NCBI GenBank assembly: GCA_963920525.1
Contig: OY986439.1
Location: 42,477,485-42,541,484 of the forward strand
Source: Dichetophora obliterata
Taxonomy: Eukaryota; Arthropoda; Insecta; Diptera; Sciomyzidae
Length of the DNA stretch: 64,000 nt
Direction of reading: 5' to 3'
Shown: positions 48,126 through 60,600 of the stretch, one piece after another
Position numbering within the stretch: position 1 is the first letter of the stretch
How the letters are laid out: each line of letters begins with the position of its first letter
The notes under the pieces: model-generated
The model's database searches: none
What the model was told of the DNA's origin: nothing
Seen by the model: only the letters and a program-made list of their open reading frames with translations
Program-made: the position numbers and the translations under genes

Positions 48126-49893
48126 AATAAATGTTTTTAAACTTGCTTCTGTGTTTTTTTTATATGCATATTTAGACTTATTTAGATATACTATATCTTT
48201 GAAATTGAAAGTGATTCCTTGTTAAAAATATTCATTTTTGTGGAATATAAAAATTGAAAGTGGAATATTTAGCATTTTTTTTTAACAAAAAGCATATTTT
48301 TTCAAAAATCTTCTGGTCACACTGATTGTAATGCGCCCTTATTTTGTAGTGGCTTTCCTAATTTTATAATTTTTTTAACTGACGGAAGATTATGAATTGA
48401 GTTAGCGTCAGGTAATGGGTAGAGTATTTGGACTGCAACATTGAAAGATTAGGTTGTATTAGTTAAATTTAACTAAGTATCGAAGCTTTGCAATCCTGTA
48501 TCAGGAAACTCCAATGACTGTATAGAGCCTGTTACTGTTGACGCCGATGCCGAAGATCGCAAAGAACCTAAAAAGAAACCGTTGTTAAAGTTTTGAATTA
48601 AAAGTTTCTACTTATTTCACCTTTTAAAATGATTTCAATCGCAAATGACTGGACAGTATAAAACTGGCGTAAAATTTTACTGAATTGTGTATTCGTAATC
48701 ATACATCCATTCATAAAAAGGAGAACGTCGTCGCAGTTTTGGATATTAAATTCGCTGGAAGGTGGGGAAAAATTTGAATAGTTGTGGAATTATTCAGAAA
48801 GTTATACTTTAAGAACCAACTAAGCAATAACGCTTAAATAAACTAAATATATTTTTAATATTTCAAATATAAATAAAATACATTTTTTACTTACCACAGA
48901 AAGTTGTTTGCTGCTGAAAGCTTCTGCAATACTGCTTAGAATATAAAAGAAGTCACTCTTTCTCTCTTTTCACTCGTCTGTTTAAAACAATTTAAGCAAT
49001 AAGTGCTTAGATGCAAATAAATATTCTTTGCAATTTAATTTTTTCGCGAGTTGCTTTCTATTCTCTCTTTTGTTTCCAAACTAAATATATTGGGGTCTAA
49101 GTAAAAGTTATTCGTAACAACATGTGCAAAGATTTTGTTCTTATATATAAATAAATTATACTTACCCATAAATAAACCATATTAAAAAAATGTATTTATC
49201 CCTAAACATTTTATACTATTCATAAACTTTTGCTCTCAGTTCTCTCTCAATGTGAGTGTCACAAATATACTTTATTTGAGCCCAAGCAAATTCTTTCTAA
49301 TTTTAAACAAAATTTTTCTTGCAACGCAATCTACAATTATAATATGTTTACCGCCAAACAAACTAAAAGTCGAGATTTTCCTCCGTGCAGTCACCTGGAG
49401 AAGCGTTTCCTGTAGCAGACTCAGTATTTGCTGAAAAATTTAATAGAACTCTTTTTAATTGACAAAAAATTGTATTAAAATGAGTTGGGCACTAAGACTT
49501 TAGTGGACTTACGTGTTATTGCTTAAAGCATTTGGAAACAATTTTGTTAATCAAAAGACTTAAGTGTAGTTATGTATTTTATACCAAACAAAAAATTATT
49601 TTTTTTTACTTAATGCCTTTGGACCAACCAATTAAAATGGGATGCAGTTATACTACACTAATGATGATGACAGAACTCCTCTATGTGCTTAACGTAGACC
49701 CCTGCCGTGAAGGCTTAATTTTTCGGTGCTCCAAAGCTTGGAACCAATATTTAGCGTCGGCCAACGCCCCTTCGGAATTCAAAAGATCCACCAGAAAGGT
49801 TCTCCTAATTTCATAGTACAGACTAACATTTAACCATTTACTAGACTATACATGGCCGTGACACATTCGGCCACTAAAATTGTACATGACTTG

Positions 49894-50203
49894 CACCCAA
49901 AAAAAGCTTCGTACTATGTACAAAACAATTATTATATTCTACAAAGCTGTTTGTTCTTTTCAGCCTACGAACGACTTTGTGAATATTACAAATGACCGTT
50001 TGTACATTGTACAAAGAAATTTTATTATATTTTACAAACGCATTCGTTTCTTCTACAAAGATACGAACAAATATACGAACGCTGCTGCCAACACTACAAA
50101 CGTTTGTACTATGTACAAAACATTTGTACATTCTACGAATAGTCTCTGTTTGTATTTCTACAAAGATTTTATTCGTAATTTTATCCTAAATATTTTTTGG
50201 GTG
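49894..50203. mobile_element. MITE with CACCCAAAAAA ends
   Basis: CACCCAAAAAA and its inverse TTTTTTGGGTG bound 310 bp rich in ACAAACG and TTTGTAC words. The repeat segment it interrupts continues on both sides when compared with its partner near 50727, where no insert is present. TG occurs at both borders. Confidence 0.6.
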
Positions 50204-50226
50204 TGGTTATTAAATAACCATGGGTC

Positions 50227-50250
50227 ATTATCGGTATACATACCGATAAT
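50227..50250. other. Perfect palindrome ATTATCGGTAT-AC-ATACCGATAAT
   Basis: Eleven-base arms with a two-base loop. The outer TGGGT and ACCCA also pair. A weaker but equivalent hairpin (GGTTTCCCGGTA against TACCGAGAGAACC) sits at the matching place in the second repeat copy near 50780. Confidence 0.65.
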
Positions 50251-51760
50251 TTAACCCATTTTTTTGCACGCTACTTCGCTCACACGATCAAAGAAGGTAA
50301 TGTTTGTCTTTAAAACTAGGAAGCGATACCTACATAAAGACTATGGCACTGTTGCTATGTCATCAGGTTCCCCAATCGTTTGTGAACACAACTCAGACTG
50401 TTTAGGTTTCCCCGTCGCTTGTTCCCAAATTCCAAAAGTAACAATATGTTGATCTGGTAGTTAGCTACTTTCCCAACATTCACTGTTTGAAATAAACGAG
50501 AGTTTATCTACCATCTTTCTCTCAGTAATTTAAGGGAATTACCAACCCAAGTTCAACTTAAGTGTAACTCACACCAGCCTTCCTGGTCTATTCACAACCA
50601 GAGCGAATGAGCCCCGAAGGACCAGCCCACGAAAGTCAATACCCGGGCTCAAGGTTCCACCAGACAAGGCTCTTCAACATCCCGTCTATAGACCAAAAGT
50701 TCTTAGAACAATTATATTTGACTGTGACACCTTCAGTCACTAGAATTGTACATGACTAGGTTAAAAATAACCATTGGTTTCCCGGTAATTTAATACCGAG
50801 AGAACCACAATCCTACATACGCACTTTCGTTAGCTTAATTAAGGCTTCTTTAAAGCCGCTTTCGGAAAACTTGGAAGCGTGAGCCGTAGTATACCAATTG
50901 GCTTATACTCGGTCAAAGGATTCTATGCTTCTTACATAGAACCCTCATTCTAAAACAAGGTCTGCAAAACAACGACAGATCAGGTCTCCTCTTCATTGAT
51001 GGATGACTGCCCCCGCTCTTCAAGTTATATTGGTTTGATCGTCCATCGAAAGCATATTACAATAACAATGTTATGATATTTTAATACCAAAACTATGCTT
51101 TCTCCAAGATTTGGCACCAACAACCAAGGCTCAAGGTAAACCCTTTTATTTTACGGAAATCAGATGAACATTCAAGAGCCGTGCCTCAAGAATGAAGTCA
51201 GTTTTGAGATCAATTCATGGGCCGTGCCCCATAAATTATCGACCCAATAACCAACCATCACCCTTCTATTCCTGGCTTTGGACAGGCAGATTCTCCGAAG
51301 GTCCTCTGGTGGGTTTGCTAAAGTTGTTGACAGCAATCGAAAGAGGAAAAGTAACTGATTAGAAACCAATCAAAACCAGGAATTCCCATTTTTTGACATA
51401 AGTTCTTTGTACCTAAAGCCAAAGTTTTATAGCAAGTTTGCCAAGTTTATTCTATGGGGAAAATGGCGAACTCTTTTACCACTCAGTTACTTTCCCTGGA
51501 AGACCTACAAGAAAACATCACCTTTATCATTTACAATTGTTATTCAGAATAAATTAATTAAAATTAAAAATTGATCAATTGAAATGCAATTTGAACCTCA
51601 GAAAAGTTCAACTTAAATTTAAAAAATATCACTTTAGAAATTTAGAAAATATTCATTGAAAATCTGAAATTTCATTCGAAATTTAAAAACAATCAATTGA
51701 AGTTACCCAGCATTTTTAATATTTCTGAAAACTTCTGAATGCATAGAAAAATCAATTGAT

Positions 51761-52690
51761 GCCGGGACATAGCCCCAAGGGACATAATTCCAAAAATTGG
51801 ATTTGGGATTATGGCCGCTTAATAAGCGGTAAAAAAGAGGACATATTCCAAATTTGGAATAATATATGTTTTATTTTGTATATTTACCCCCGCATTCATA
51901 AACCTGTTTTAGCGATAGTTGTACAGTGAAAAACTTTTTGTTATTCATAAACGTATATTAGCATCATCGTTCTATGAGTATTTTAACGATCGTTAAAATC
52001 ATTCTGGACGTCGTTTCTACTCACACAGCTATTTGCAGAGAGAACTTCCAACTCCGGTGGTCTCTTTCCACCCCTTTTGCCTCCATTGACATCTTCTGCA
52101 AGCATATTTATTATTTATCGCATACAGGCTTTGCTGAATCTATATTTTTTCCGGAACTCCTCGTCGTTGTTTTGTTCAAAGGGGTTGATCCTGGGCTCTT
52201 TACATTTTTCGGCACTTTGGAAAAGGATCCTTTTCTTCCACTAAAGCGCAGATAATCAAAATATTGAACATGTCCATTGTTTTTATATTTGTGTTTACTT
52301 TTCACTTCACTTTTTTTGCTTTTTTAATACCTAACATTACTTGTCAAATCAGCTGTCCGGCGTAAAAAAATCTGTTTTTCATCAAGTTCTTTCGTCAAGC
52401 TGTCAGCTGATGAAGTGTTGCTTACTGTTTTTAAAAAATTCCCATATTGCTTAAAATGCTCTTAAAATACGTTTATGCATAAACAGCATTTTAAGGGAGT
52501 CTGTGTTCTAATTAAAACAGTTTTTAACGAGTGCATAACAAATGTAATGAATACGGCCGTTAATTTGTATACTTACTTAAGTATTTAAGTAAGGTAAATA
52601 TGCCTGAATTAACAACTTTCCGTACAAAGGCAAATTATTTCATCATAAACAAATTTATTTGCCCTTGTACGGAATGGTAATAACAACTTG
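51761..52690. repeat. Unnamed interspersed repeat, copy 2, interrupted
   Basis: It shares ordered blocks with 14311-14650: CATAGCCCCAAGG near 51770, ATTATGGCCGCTTAATAAGC near 51810 and CCCTTGTACGGAATGG near 52662. Between them, about 51889-52560, is an extra 0.67 kb bounded by similar TTTGTATAYTTAC flanks and ends of the type CGCATTCAT and ATGAATACG. This is likely a separate inserted MITE, with only modest support. Confidence 0.45.
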
Positions 52691-52784
52691 AATTTTTCAA
52701 ATAACTAATTCAATGTTCGCGCTATGAAAAATGACCAAAAAACATGAAAAATCGCCCGTTGGACCTATTGGGACTTGGATAGCT

Positions 52785-53150
52785 TCTTTTGTTAGTAAAA
52801 GATACTATATTAGTTTTCACTGGATTGATATTTAATCCCACTATTTTCACCATTCCTTTGTTACTGACAGTTCTCTCTGCATCAGGTTACAGAGTATATC
52901 CTCGAACTTCCCTCTCGCTATTAAGGCGATGACGTCTGCGTAACCCTGACATTTAATGCCATTCTCGGTTAGCTTCGATAATAGTTCGTCCACAACAAAA
53001 CTGCACAACAGTGGAGAAATGACTCTGCCTTGTAGACAGCCTTTTTTTGCTTTAATTTTTATCGTGGTGATACCCACTTTTGTTTCTGCAGTTCTAGTGC
53101 TAAGCATTTGGTATATCCATTGGAACCATACTTGAATTATCGATAAGGCG
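52785..53150 (-). pseudogene. LINE reverse-transcriptase fragment (R1/jockey-like)
   Basis: On the minus strand a short RT fragment reads IQVWFQWIYQML and TIKIKAKKGCLQG, then VISPLLCSFVVDELLSKLTE, and GYADVIALIARGKFEDIL. The catalytic YADD is changed to YADV. The piece spans only RT motifs 4-6, about 110 codons, and then decays near 52800. The CPQG-equivalent Pro is also replaced (CLQG). It differs from the other LINEs in this window. There is no endonuclease or 3' tail nearby. It lies just downstream of the zinc-finger gene and has no evident relation to it. Confidence 0.75.
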
Positions 53151-53179
53151 GAACAAACGTGAAAGACAATTTGAATTGC

Positions 53180-53400
53180 TTATAACCGAGGCTAGTGTTA
53201 TGCCTTAACCTCGGCAAGCATTTCCAGCCCTCAGTTGTTCCTGTCCTTTAAGTCAACATTTTCGTAAATTTAGTTGTGGATTTTTTGCTTCAATATTTTT
53301 TAAATGTAGTAACAAAGAAAGCGAAAAGAACCTTGTCCAAACTCGGATTCGAACCGGGAACCTCTGAGTTGATAGTCTAGCGCAACATAGCCCAAGCACA
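53180..53400 (-). repeat. SINE-like segment with tRNA-like head, minus strand
   Basis: The minus strand has a good B box GGTTCGAATCC (near 53350) with a T arm pairing four of five. A poor anticodon stem would display ATC. The CCCAAGC/GGCTATG region upstream does not make a proper acceptor or D arm. GGTTAAGGCATAACACT follows near 53200, as in the segment at 34391-34660. It is best read as a tRNA-derived SINE rather than a gene. Confidence 0.45.
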
Positions 53401-53876
53401 TTATGGCACAATTTTTTTAATTTCTAATAAAAAATTAATGGCAATATTTACTGGAAATTAAAAGAGCACCAACTCCAAAGTCAAAAATTACAAAACTGAC
53501 TGAATGCACATTGATGTTTGGTTAAATTAAAACAATTTAAAGCACACTTTCATATATATTAAAAAATGTTTTATTTTATATTTGTGGCATTTCCGTGGTA
53601 TTTTAGTGATATTTTTGAGTGTATATATAATTCATACAAATGCTGTATAGAAACTATATTTGAATTAAGATAACTAAAAATTAATTTATCAGCTATATAA
53701 ATACTTGCAGCTGAAAAGCATATGAAACTTTTTAGTACATCAACTTTAAGAGCGAATAATAAATAAACAAGCTTTTAAAGCAGACAAAATTAAATGAAAT
53801 AAAATCTTAAAGCATATGAAAACTTATGCGTTGTTGCGGTTTTTATGCAATTTATGAAATTTTTTTAACAAATTTC
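53401..53876. other. 3' flank of the zinc-finger gene
   Basis: AT-rich sequence that should include the 3' untranslated region of the minus-strand gene. A minus-strand AATAAA signal is possible near 53572-53577, about 300 bases beyond the stop. No closer canonical signal was seen. Confidence 0.4.
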
Positions 53877-54663
53877 TTAACTCGAATTCATATCATCAAA
53901 TATATATAAACTATTATAGTGCGAATTATTCTCCAAAAGCATTTCCATAGCCGTCTGTTCGGTATCGTTGCCCACAGTTAAGCCCAACAACTCATTTCCA
54001 GCATCATTTTCACTTATATCTACATCTTCCCCATCATCTTCTTCATTTTCTTCATCATCTTCACCCTCAAGCACTTCGACATCACGTGCGTGCGCTTGAG
54101 CAGCGTGACGCTTGAGTTGCGATATCTTTGCAAATTGTTGGCCACACTCGCTCTCAGCACATGCGTAGGGACGCTCACCGGTGTGAATGCGCATGTGCAC
54201 CTTAAGATTGCTTTTTTTGGTGAAAGCAATGTTGCAGACGTTGCAAACAAACGCCGTGACACCGTCATGTATCAGCTTGTGTTCCTTTAAATGCGAAGGT
54301 TGACGAAAGGAGAGCAAACAACGATCACATTGGTAAGGACGCACATCGTTGTGTATGCGCTCGTGGGTTATTTTTGCCGCCAAGGTACGGAATTTCTTGA
54401 CACAAAATTCACAGCCGTACGGACGCTCTTGAGTATGAATACGCAGATGGTTCTTGTGAGCAAAATTATGTTTGGAGATTTTGCCACAGTAGGCACAGGT
54501 GTAGACACGTTGTGTTGTGGTGGCATTATGTTGGGGTGAACTGGAACTATCTGTGGATGTGTAGGTCGGTGTATTGTTTATGGAATTATTAGGGCGCCGG
54601 ATATCGTTCGTTTTCGTCAGATGTACTCTCTTGTGTGCCATCAAATAGAACATCGATTTAAAG
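53877..54663 (-). CDS. ZAD gene exon 4: fingers 5-10 and acidic tail
   Basis: The acceptor GGACAG|CTTTAA restores the split codon to Thr and completes finger 5 (CDKTF...HKRVH), confirming the junction. A Ser/Thr-rich spacer follows. Next are CAYCGKIS, CEFCVKKF, CDRCLLSF, CNVCNIAF (followed by the linker HTGERPY) and a last, atypical C-x4-C finger (CAESECGQQF). Then comes the acidic tail and TAA at 53877-53879. The intron before it is 75 bases. Confidence 0.9.
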
Positions 54664-57600
54664 CTGTCCGTGGATATAAGAGGCAAAAAGAATAAGATAT
54701 TATTTACGGCTTCAATAAATCAATTTTGTTGTACTTACGTCTTGTCGCACAGCTCACATGCAAAGTTACGCTCCTCAATATGTTTGACCATGTGATTTTT
54801 GAGCACATCTGGCCGCGTGAACACCTCATGACATAAACCGCATTGGTTAGGAGTGTATTGCTCTGAACTGTGGGCGCTGCGCATGTGTCGTTTCAAATTT
54901 TGCGGATGTCTGTAGTGATTGGCGCATAGGCTGCAAATGTACGGATCTATGTCGTCGGCGTGGGTGCGTTCGTGCTGTCGCAAGCGATAACGTGATGGAA
55001 ACCATTTATTGCATTGTATGCAACTGTAACGTTCACGTCCATGCTGCTTTATATGCAGGTGATATTCCGATTGACGATAAAAGCTCTCCGAGCAAGTATC
55101 ACACTTGTAAACTACGCTCACCTGATGCAAATAAATGGTTGAGATTAGAAAATGACTATTTAATTGACTAATTAGCTTAAACAAAAAAGTTGGTATTATT
55201 ATATGAGATCTATGTATATCTGACTGACTCTTGGTTGTGTTTTTATTTTTAAAATTAAGAATAAGAGAGATTTTTGTGAAAGAGACGGAGAGAAAGATAG
55301 AGACAATCTTAAAGGAAATCCAATACAAAATTTGCATAAAAAATATTCTGTTTATTTAATACTGGCAAATACCCGCTGCTTCGCCTGCGATAAAAATATT
55401 GAATACCATTTAAAAATTTTAAATATTAAAATTAAAGTATTTAGTTGCATCTTTAAATGCAAAATATAAGATATTGTAAAAAAATGGTATAAATATTAAA
55501 CAAATACTTTATTTAATTTTAATTAAATAAAGGGTTAAAAAAAATTTTAATTCAAAAATGTAATTTTTAATATAGATTTTGAAAATGAATATATTTTTCT
55601 TAAATTCTGTTTTAAATCCCTTTATTATGACAATAAACTTTTGGCGATATCTCGAAAACTATAGATTTTCTCAGAACAACACATTTTTTAATGAAAACTC
55701 GTGAATTATTAATAATAACGTTAAGTGAAAGCTTTTTTGAAAATATTTTGTACGGGTGGTATGTTGAAAATTAATTATTGCAATATCTCAAAAAAATATA
55801 GATTTTAACAGTATAACGCATTTTTTTAAGGCGAGGTCACCGCCTCAGATTGAGAAAAAAACCAAAGAACAATCAAGTTTTGACTTCACAAGTAAATATC
55901 TCCGCCATTTTAAAATCGATTTTCATCAAATTTTCTTCGTCTGAAAGTTAAATTATATGACTTTGGAGAATTACGAAGCGATTTAGCGTTATCTCATCAA
56001 TTCTATGTTTTATATTATTTTAAAAAAAACTCTAAAATATTCAATTTGTGCTCAAAAAATAGGCTAAAAGTGCGAGTATCGAGCAGACTAGCATGCGAGT
56101 ACTCTGTGTGTGTGAGTGCGTGCGAATATTGAGATTCGAGCAGACTAATGGTCTAATTAGCCATACTTAACGTAACGTTGCTTAAGGTGGCGCAACGTAT
56201 TATGAATTTTTTTTTTTATTATGCTTACAAAGCAAACTCACCAATTTTCAAATAAATCAGCTGTATAATTTGTGCTTAAATTATCAAAAAGCTATGGAAG
56301 AAGATTTTTCGTTAATAAACTTAACCTATTTTGATCTTTCGTATTAAGAAAAAAAGAACAATTTTAATTATTATACTTACATTTTGCCTCGATATAAACC
56401 CAAAATATTAACTAAAATAAAAAAAATTGGAATGAAAACAAACCAATTAATTAAGAGTCAAGAGCTAGCGACTTTACAAACAGCAGCTTTTTTCGTTGAA
56501 ATAGCAAATGAGTAACGTAAAAACCAAAATTCAACATACTTCTACGTCACGTTTCGTTTTGGCTAATCAGATAGACACAAATCTCATTCAGTAGATTTTT
56601 ATGTGACAATTGAAGCAGCTGCGTTGCGTTGCGTTGCGTTAAGTATGACTTATGGGACCATAGCAAACGAGTAGCCGAGTGCGCAACTCTCTCTTTCTCT
56701 CATTCTGTATGTGGCTCTGTTTTTGACACGTAGAAATTTCATTAAAACGCATTTGTTATTTTTATCTGTGTGTTTGTGTTGAATCATACGAGAAAGTTTT
56801 TATTGTAATTAAGTTTTAAGAAATGGCAACTGCAGCAAATGTGTGTAATACAGTGTAATCTGAAGTTAGAACTTAAAAAAAACATTTTGACACTAGGGTT
56901 GACCCTTAAAATGTGGTTTTTTTAGAGGGGTCGCTGATGTCGATTCTGATATTAGAATGAACATCCTAGGGTGGACCCTAAAAATGTGTTTTTATATAGT
57001 CTTTGTATATGTGCGGCAGTCTTAATGGGTCGCTGATTTCAAACCTGATGTTAAAATTTAAAAAAGTTTTTTGACACCTGAGTGGACCTTGAAAATGCGT
57101 GCTTTTGTTTTATACTCTTTGTGTATGTGCTGGCAGTATTTAAGGGTCGCTGATTTCAATTCTTATGCTAGAATTTACAAAATTGTTTGACACTAGGGTG
57201 GACCCTAGCGAAAAATGTGTTTTCGTTTCATACTCTTTGTAAATGCATTGGTCGCTGATTTTGAATCTGACGTAGGAATTTCAAAAAGATTTTTGACACT
57301 AGGGTGGGCCCTAAAAATGTGTTTTTTATATTCTTTTCGAATGTTTTTTCAATCGATTTAAGCCCCATACAAGGAACATGATGACTGCTCAACGCCTTGT
57401 TGCGTCATGAAACATACATCGCTGGCAACGGTAACTGCCTATTTTCATCTCTCATAAGAATTTTACATTTTAATTTCCAATAAATAAATAATTTTTTCTA
57501 AAATATCAATTTAGACTTTGATTTGATTGTTCGTTTACATTATTTACCTTAAAAAATATATCAAATACAAAATACTAAAAATATACAGATTTTCTTTCAA

Positions 57601-60600
57601 ATTGCATTCGGAGTTGAAGAAAAGGCGCAAGGAACTTCCCACTTTTTCTTAAATTTCTATTTTCCTCACTTTTTCATATGACATATCATTTATCTGCAAA
57701 AATTGCTTCATTTTGACACATAATTCAATAAACAGTGTCTATCATTAAATATCATGGGTTTTCTTATGAAAAATAATTATTTTAAAATGTGGCATTTTTA
57801 TATTTTTTACAATGTTTTCACAATTGAGGCTACGGGCGTGCGACGTGTAAGTTCCACTGGCTTGTAGAATTATTGCTGACATGTGGAATACAATCTTTGG
57901 CCATGTTCAGACGACAATCAAATGATTAAGGTAATCCTTTCTTTTGTTCTTTTTTACTCTATTTGACTAATTGATTCAGGTCTTGAGCGTTATCAAAATT
58001 TTGATTATGATCGAAGTTAATTTTCGCTCTCGCATAGTTCATATTATTAGCTGGAAAAAAATCACAAATTTGGATTAATTCAGTCATTTGATTCTCGTCT
58101 GAACGCAGCCTTTTTTATTTGTTTTTCAATACACGCCTGTCAAATTAGAAAATAAAAATTGTCCGGCTACTGCGTGTTCTGAAGCCACACGACAAGCTCG
58201 GCGTGTGATGTGGATTGTGTTTATAACATAAGAAATACATTGATCTATATTGACAGGCTACATGCTACCCACCTGCAGCCCCAATTGTCTTTATAACATA
58301 AAAAATTATTTCTGTGAAAAATATTCAAATATTTCAAACCATTTCAAAGTTATATATGTACATAAACCTATGTTTTAAGCCATTTCGTTATCTTTATATT
58401 TTTAGTGGACTCGACAGACGTTGGTTGTCCTGACTTAATTTAATAAATTTGTTTATGATCGTTTTGTGAATTTGCGAAAGTGGGTTAATTGCCCTTCGAA
58501 CAACACATGCCAGACGTGTCCTTTTGAAACAGCAATGCATGACGATCAAAACCTTCTAATATATATAGTATTTTTATTGATTTATAGTATTCCACGGCAG
58601 ACTTTGTCCGTCCACAGACCGACTTAATGCCATATACGAATTTCCACGCTATTCGGAAAAAACATGTGTGTGTCTTTAAACATTAACCCAAAAAAGTAGA
58701 GATTTTTAAGTGGTTAATTGATTTACTCTTAAATAGAGTCTTACTAAAAAAGTCGTATTTTATATAATGGCAAGAGCAGATTAAATCTGTTTTAATACAA
58801 TTTCGAAAAGTTTAATGTTAATGTATCTGTAACTTGCAATGTGCTGGAACGTGTTTCCGTACTTTTTCTAGCTCAAAACTAGCTAGAAGATCAAGCAGGA
58901 AATCGCTCTCTCTAGCTCAAAAGTTGCTCGAAGTGTGCTCGAAAAATTTCTTTCAGCATTATAGGAACAAGCAGTAATAAGACTAAGCATCAAGAAGAAC
59001 AAGTATCAGCAAGGGTGAAAAATAAATTTACAAGACTCTAAATTTCTTTTTGATAACAAATTCCAAAGAAATAATGTCAGAAAAGCTCACACTAAATTTA
59101 GAGTAGGCATTAAATCGACTATTGGTAAGGCCCATAGCTTTTAATATAATGCGCCCACTATTTATTAGAGGACTTGTCACCCAGTTTGGCAAAGCAGTTT
59201 TTACTTTTTTTGCATATTTACAAAAGACAAATTGTTTTGCACTGAAATTTTTAGAGGTCAAAATGTAAATAGTCATGTAGAGTATGTATTAAGTTTAATC
59301 TATGGTTATTGGTTTTTTTAAGAAACTGTGTTACTAACAGTTTTGCCAATTTTTTCGTATTCAATAGTAAAAATTTTACTAGAAGAAATTTGTAGCTACT
59401 TTGTTGTTTTCTCTTACATTTTTACGCTCTCGTTGTCCTCGGATTGCATTACATCGGTTTTATTGCCCGTTCAATTCGCTGTATTGCTGTATACGCGGCT
59501 TCAAAAGTTTCATTTCAAAAATTTTTATTTTTTCACCGATAACCATACTCGAAACAAATCGACTGCAAAAATTTCAGCTTAATTTAGTTTATACCTGGCG
59601 CTCTTTGCTTCGCTCCACGCATATCCCCGAAAAAGAGGCGAGAGCATAGTGCGACCACTCTCATTTTTAGTACAATTTTCGAATGAAACCGTCTTTCTTC
59701 GGTCTTTCTTCGAAAGAAATAAAAACCGTCTGAAATTTAGCATTTTCATTTATTTGTGGGCGGTAAAAGGGAGGCGAGGAAACCCAATTTTTAGTACAGT
59801 TGCCGTCAGTAACCACACAAATTCCATTCAAAAAACGTTTGAAATATAGAATATTTGGCATAAAGTGGGCATGAAAAGAGTGGCAAATCTTACATAGCTT
59901 AAAACGATTAGGTTGAAATAACAATTCATTTGGTATTTATATCGCGTAAATCGGATCAGTAGTTCTCGCGTGATTGTCAAACATCATTATTTTTCCCTTT
60001 AAACATTTCTTCTGAACATACCTACACTCTATCTGACACTCTTCTAGGGGTGCCTATACAATCAATAGAAAAAAAGTCTATTATAGTTCATATCAAAAAA
60101 ATCTATGACCTCTAGGGGGTTAAATGTATGAGCTGGTCCTATTTATTTTTCCCCTTCAACATTTTTTTTGAGCACACCGACCCTTTATCTGCCAACCTTA
60201 CAGGTCCTCGTACAAAAAATAGAAAATATCATTGCTCCTGTACACAAAAACGTGACGAGACTCGAAACAATTATCGTGACAAGAATAGAAACATTTTTCG
60301 TGACGAGACTCTAAAAGTTTTACATTCAATTTCAAATCGCTGCTTCACAAATCAATATAAAGTTGTTGCCGACAAGACCCGTTTTTTAATTATATTCCTT
60401 AAAAACTAAATTTTTTTTGTTTTTTTTTTTTATATTTAATCTCAATACAATTTTATGAATATCTCAAATCGAAAACTGCTTTTAATTTGATCGCCTCGCT
60501 GCAGAGCAACTTTATAACTGCTTGGCTGTCGTCAACAAAAACGTAATATTCAATAGATAATGATGACTTGAATAATAGATTTAAAAGAATTGCCTAAGCT

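Larger units (their letters stand above)
46460..48324 (+). mobile_element. hAT element, copy B, with transposase remnant
   Basis: Same termini as copy A (CAGTGTGACCAGA and inverse), in the opposite orientation. Duplications ATTGTGAT (46452-46459) and ATTGTAAT (48325-48332) match at seven of eight and fit nTnnnnAn. It carries two MITEs, one shared with copy A (46861-47202) and one private (47701-48125). The interior between about 47630 and 47690 is shorter than in copy A. Coding remnants lie on the plus strand. Confidence 0.85.
48325..51760. other. Non-coding stretch with hairpin repeats
   Basis: No gene is supported. The short open frames at 49230-50452 and 51172-51369 show no domain. Two directly repeated segments (about 49857 and 50727) share ATTGTACATGACT, and each leads to a hairpin. 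The first is interrupted by a MITE. Confidence 0.4.

Noticed and set aside
53325..53400. tRNA gene on the minus strand
   Set aside because: The B box and T arm are good, but the anticodon stem pairs poorly and no acceptor stem or D arm forms. A SINE head is more likely.
59028..59276. 82-codon minus-strand frame in intron 2 as an extra exon
   Set aside because: No zinc-finger or ZAD character, and exon 2 joins exon 3 in phase without it.
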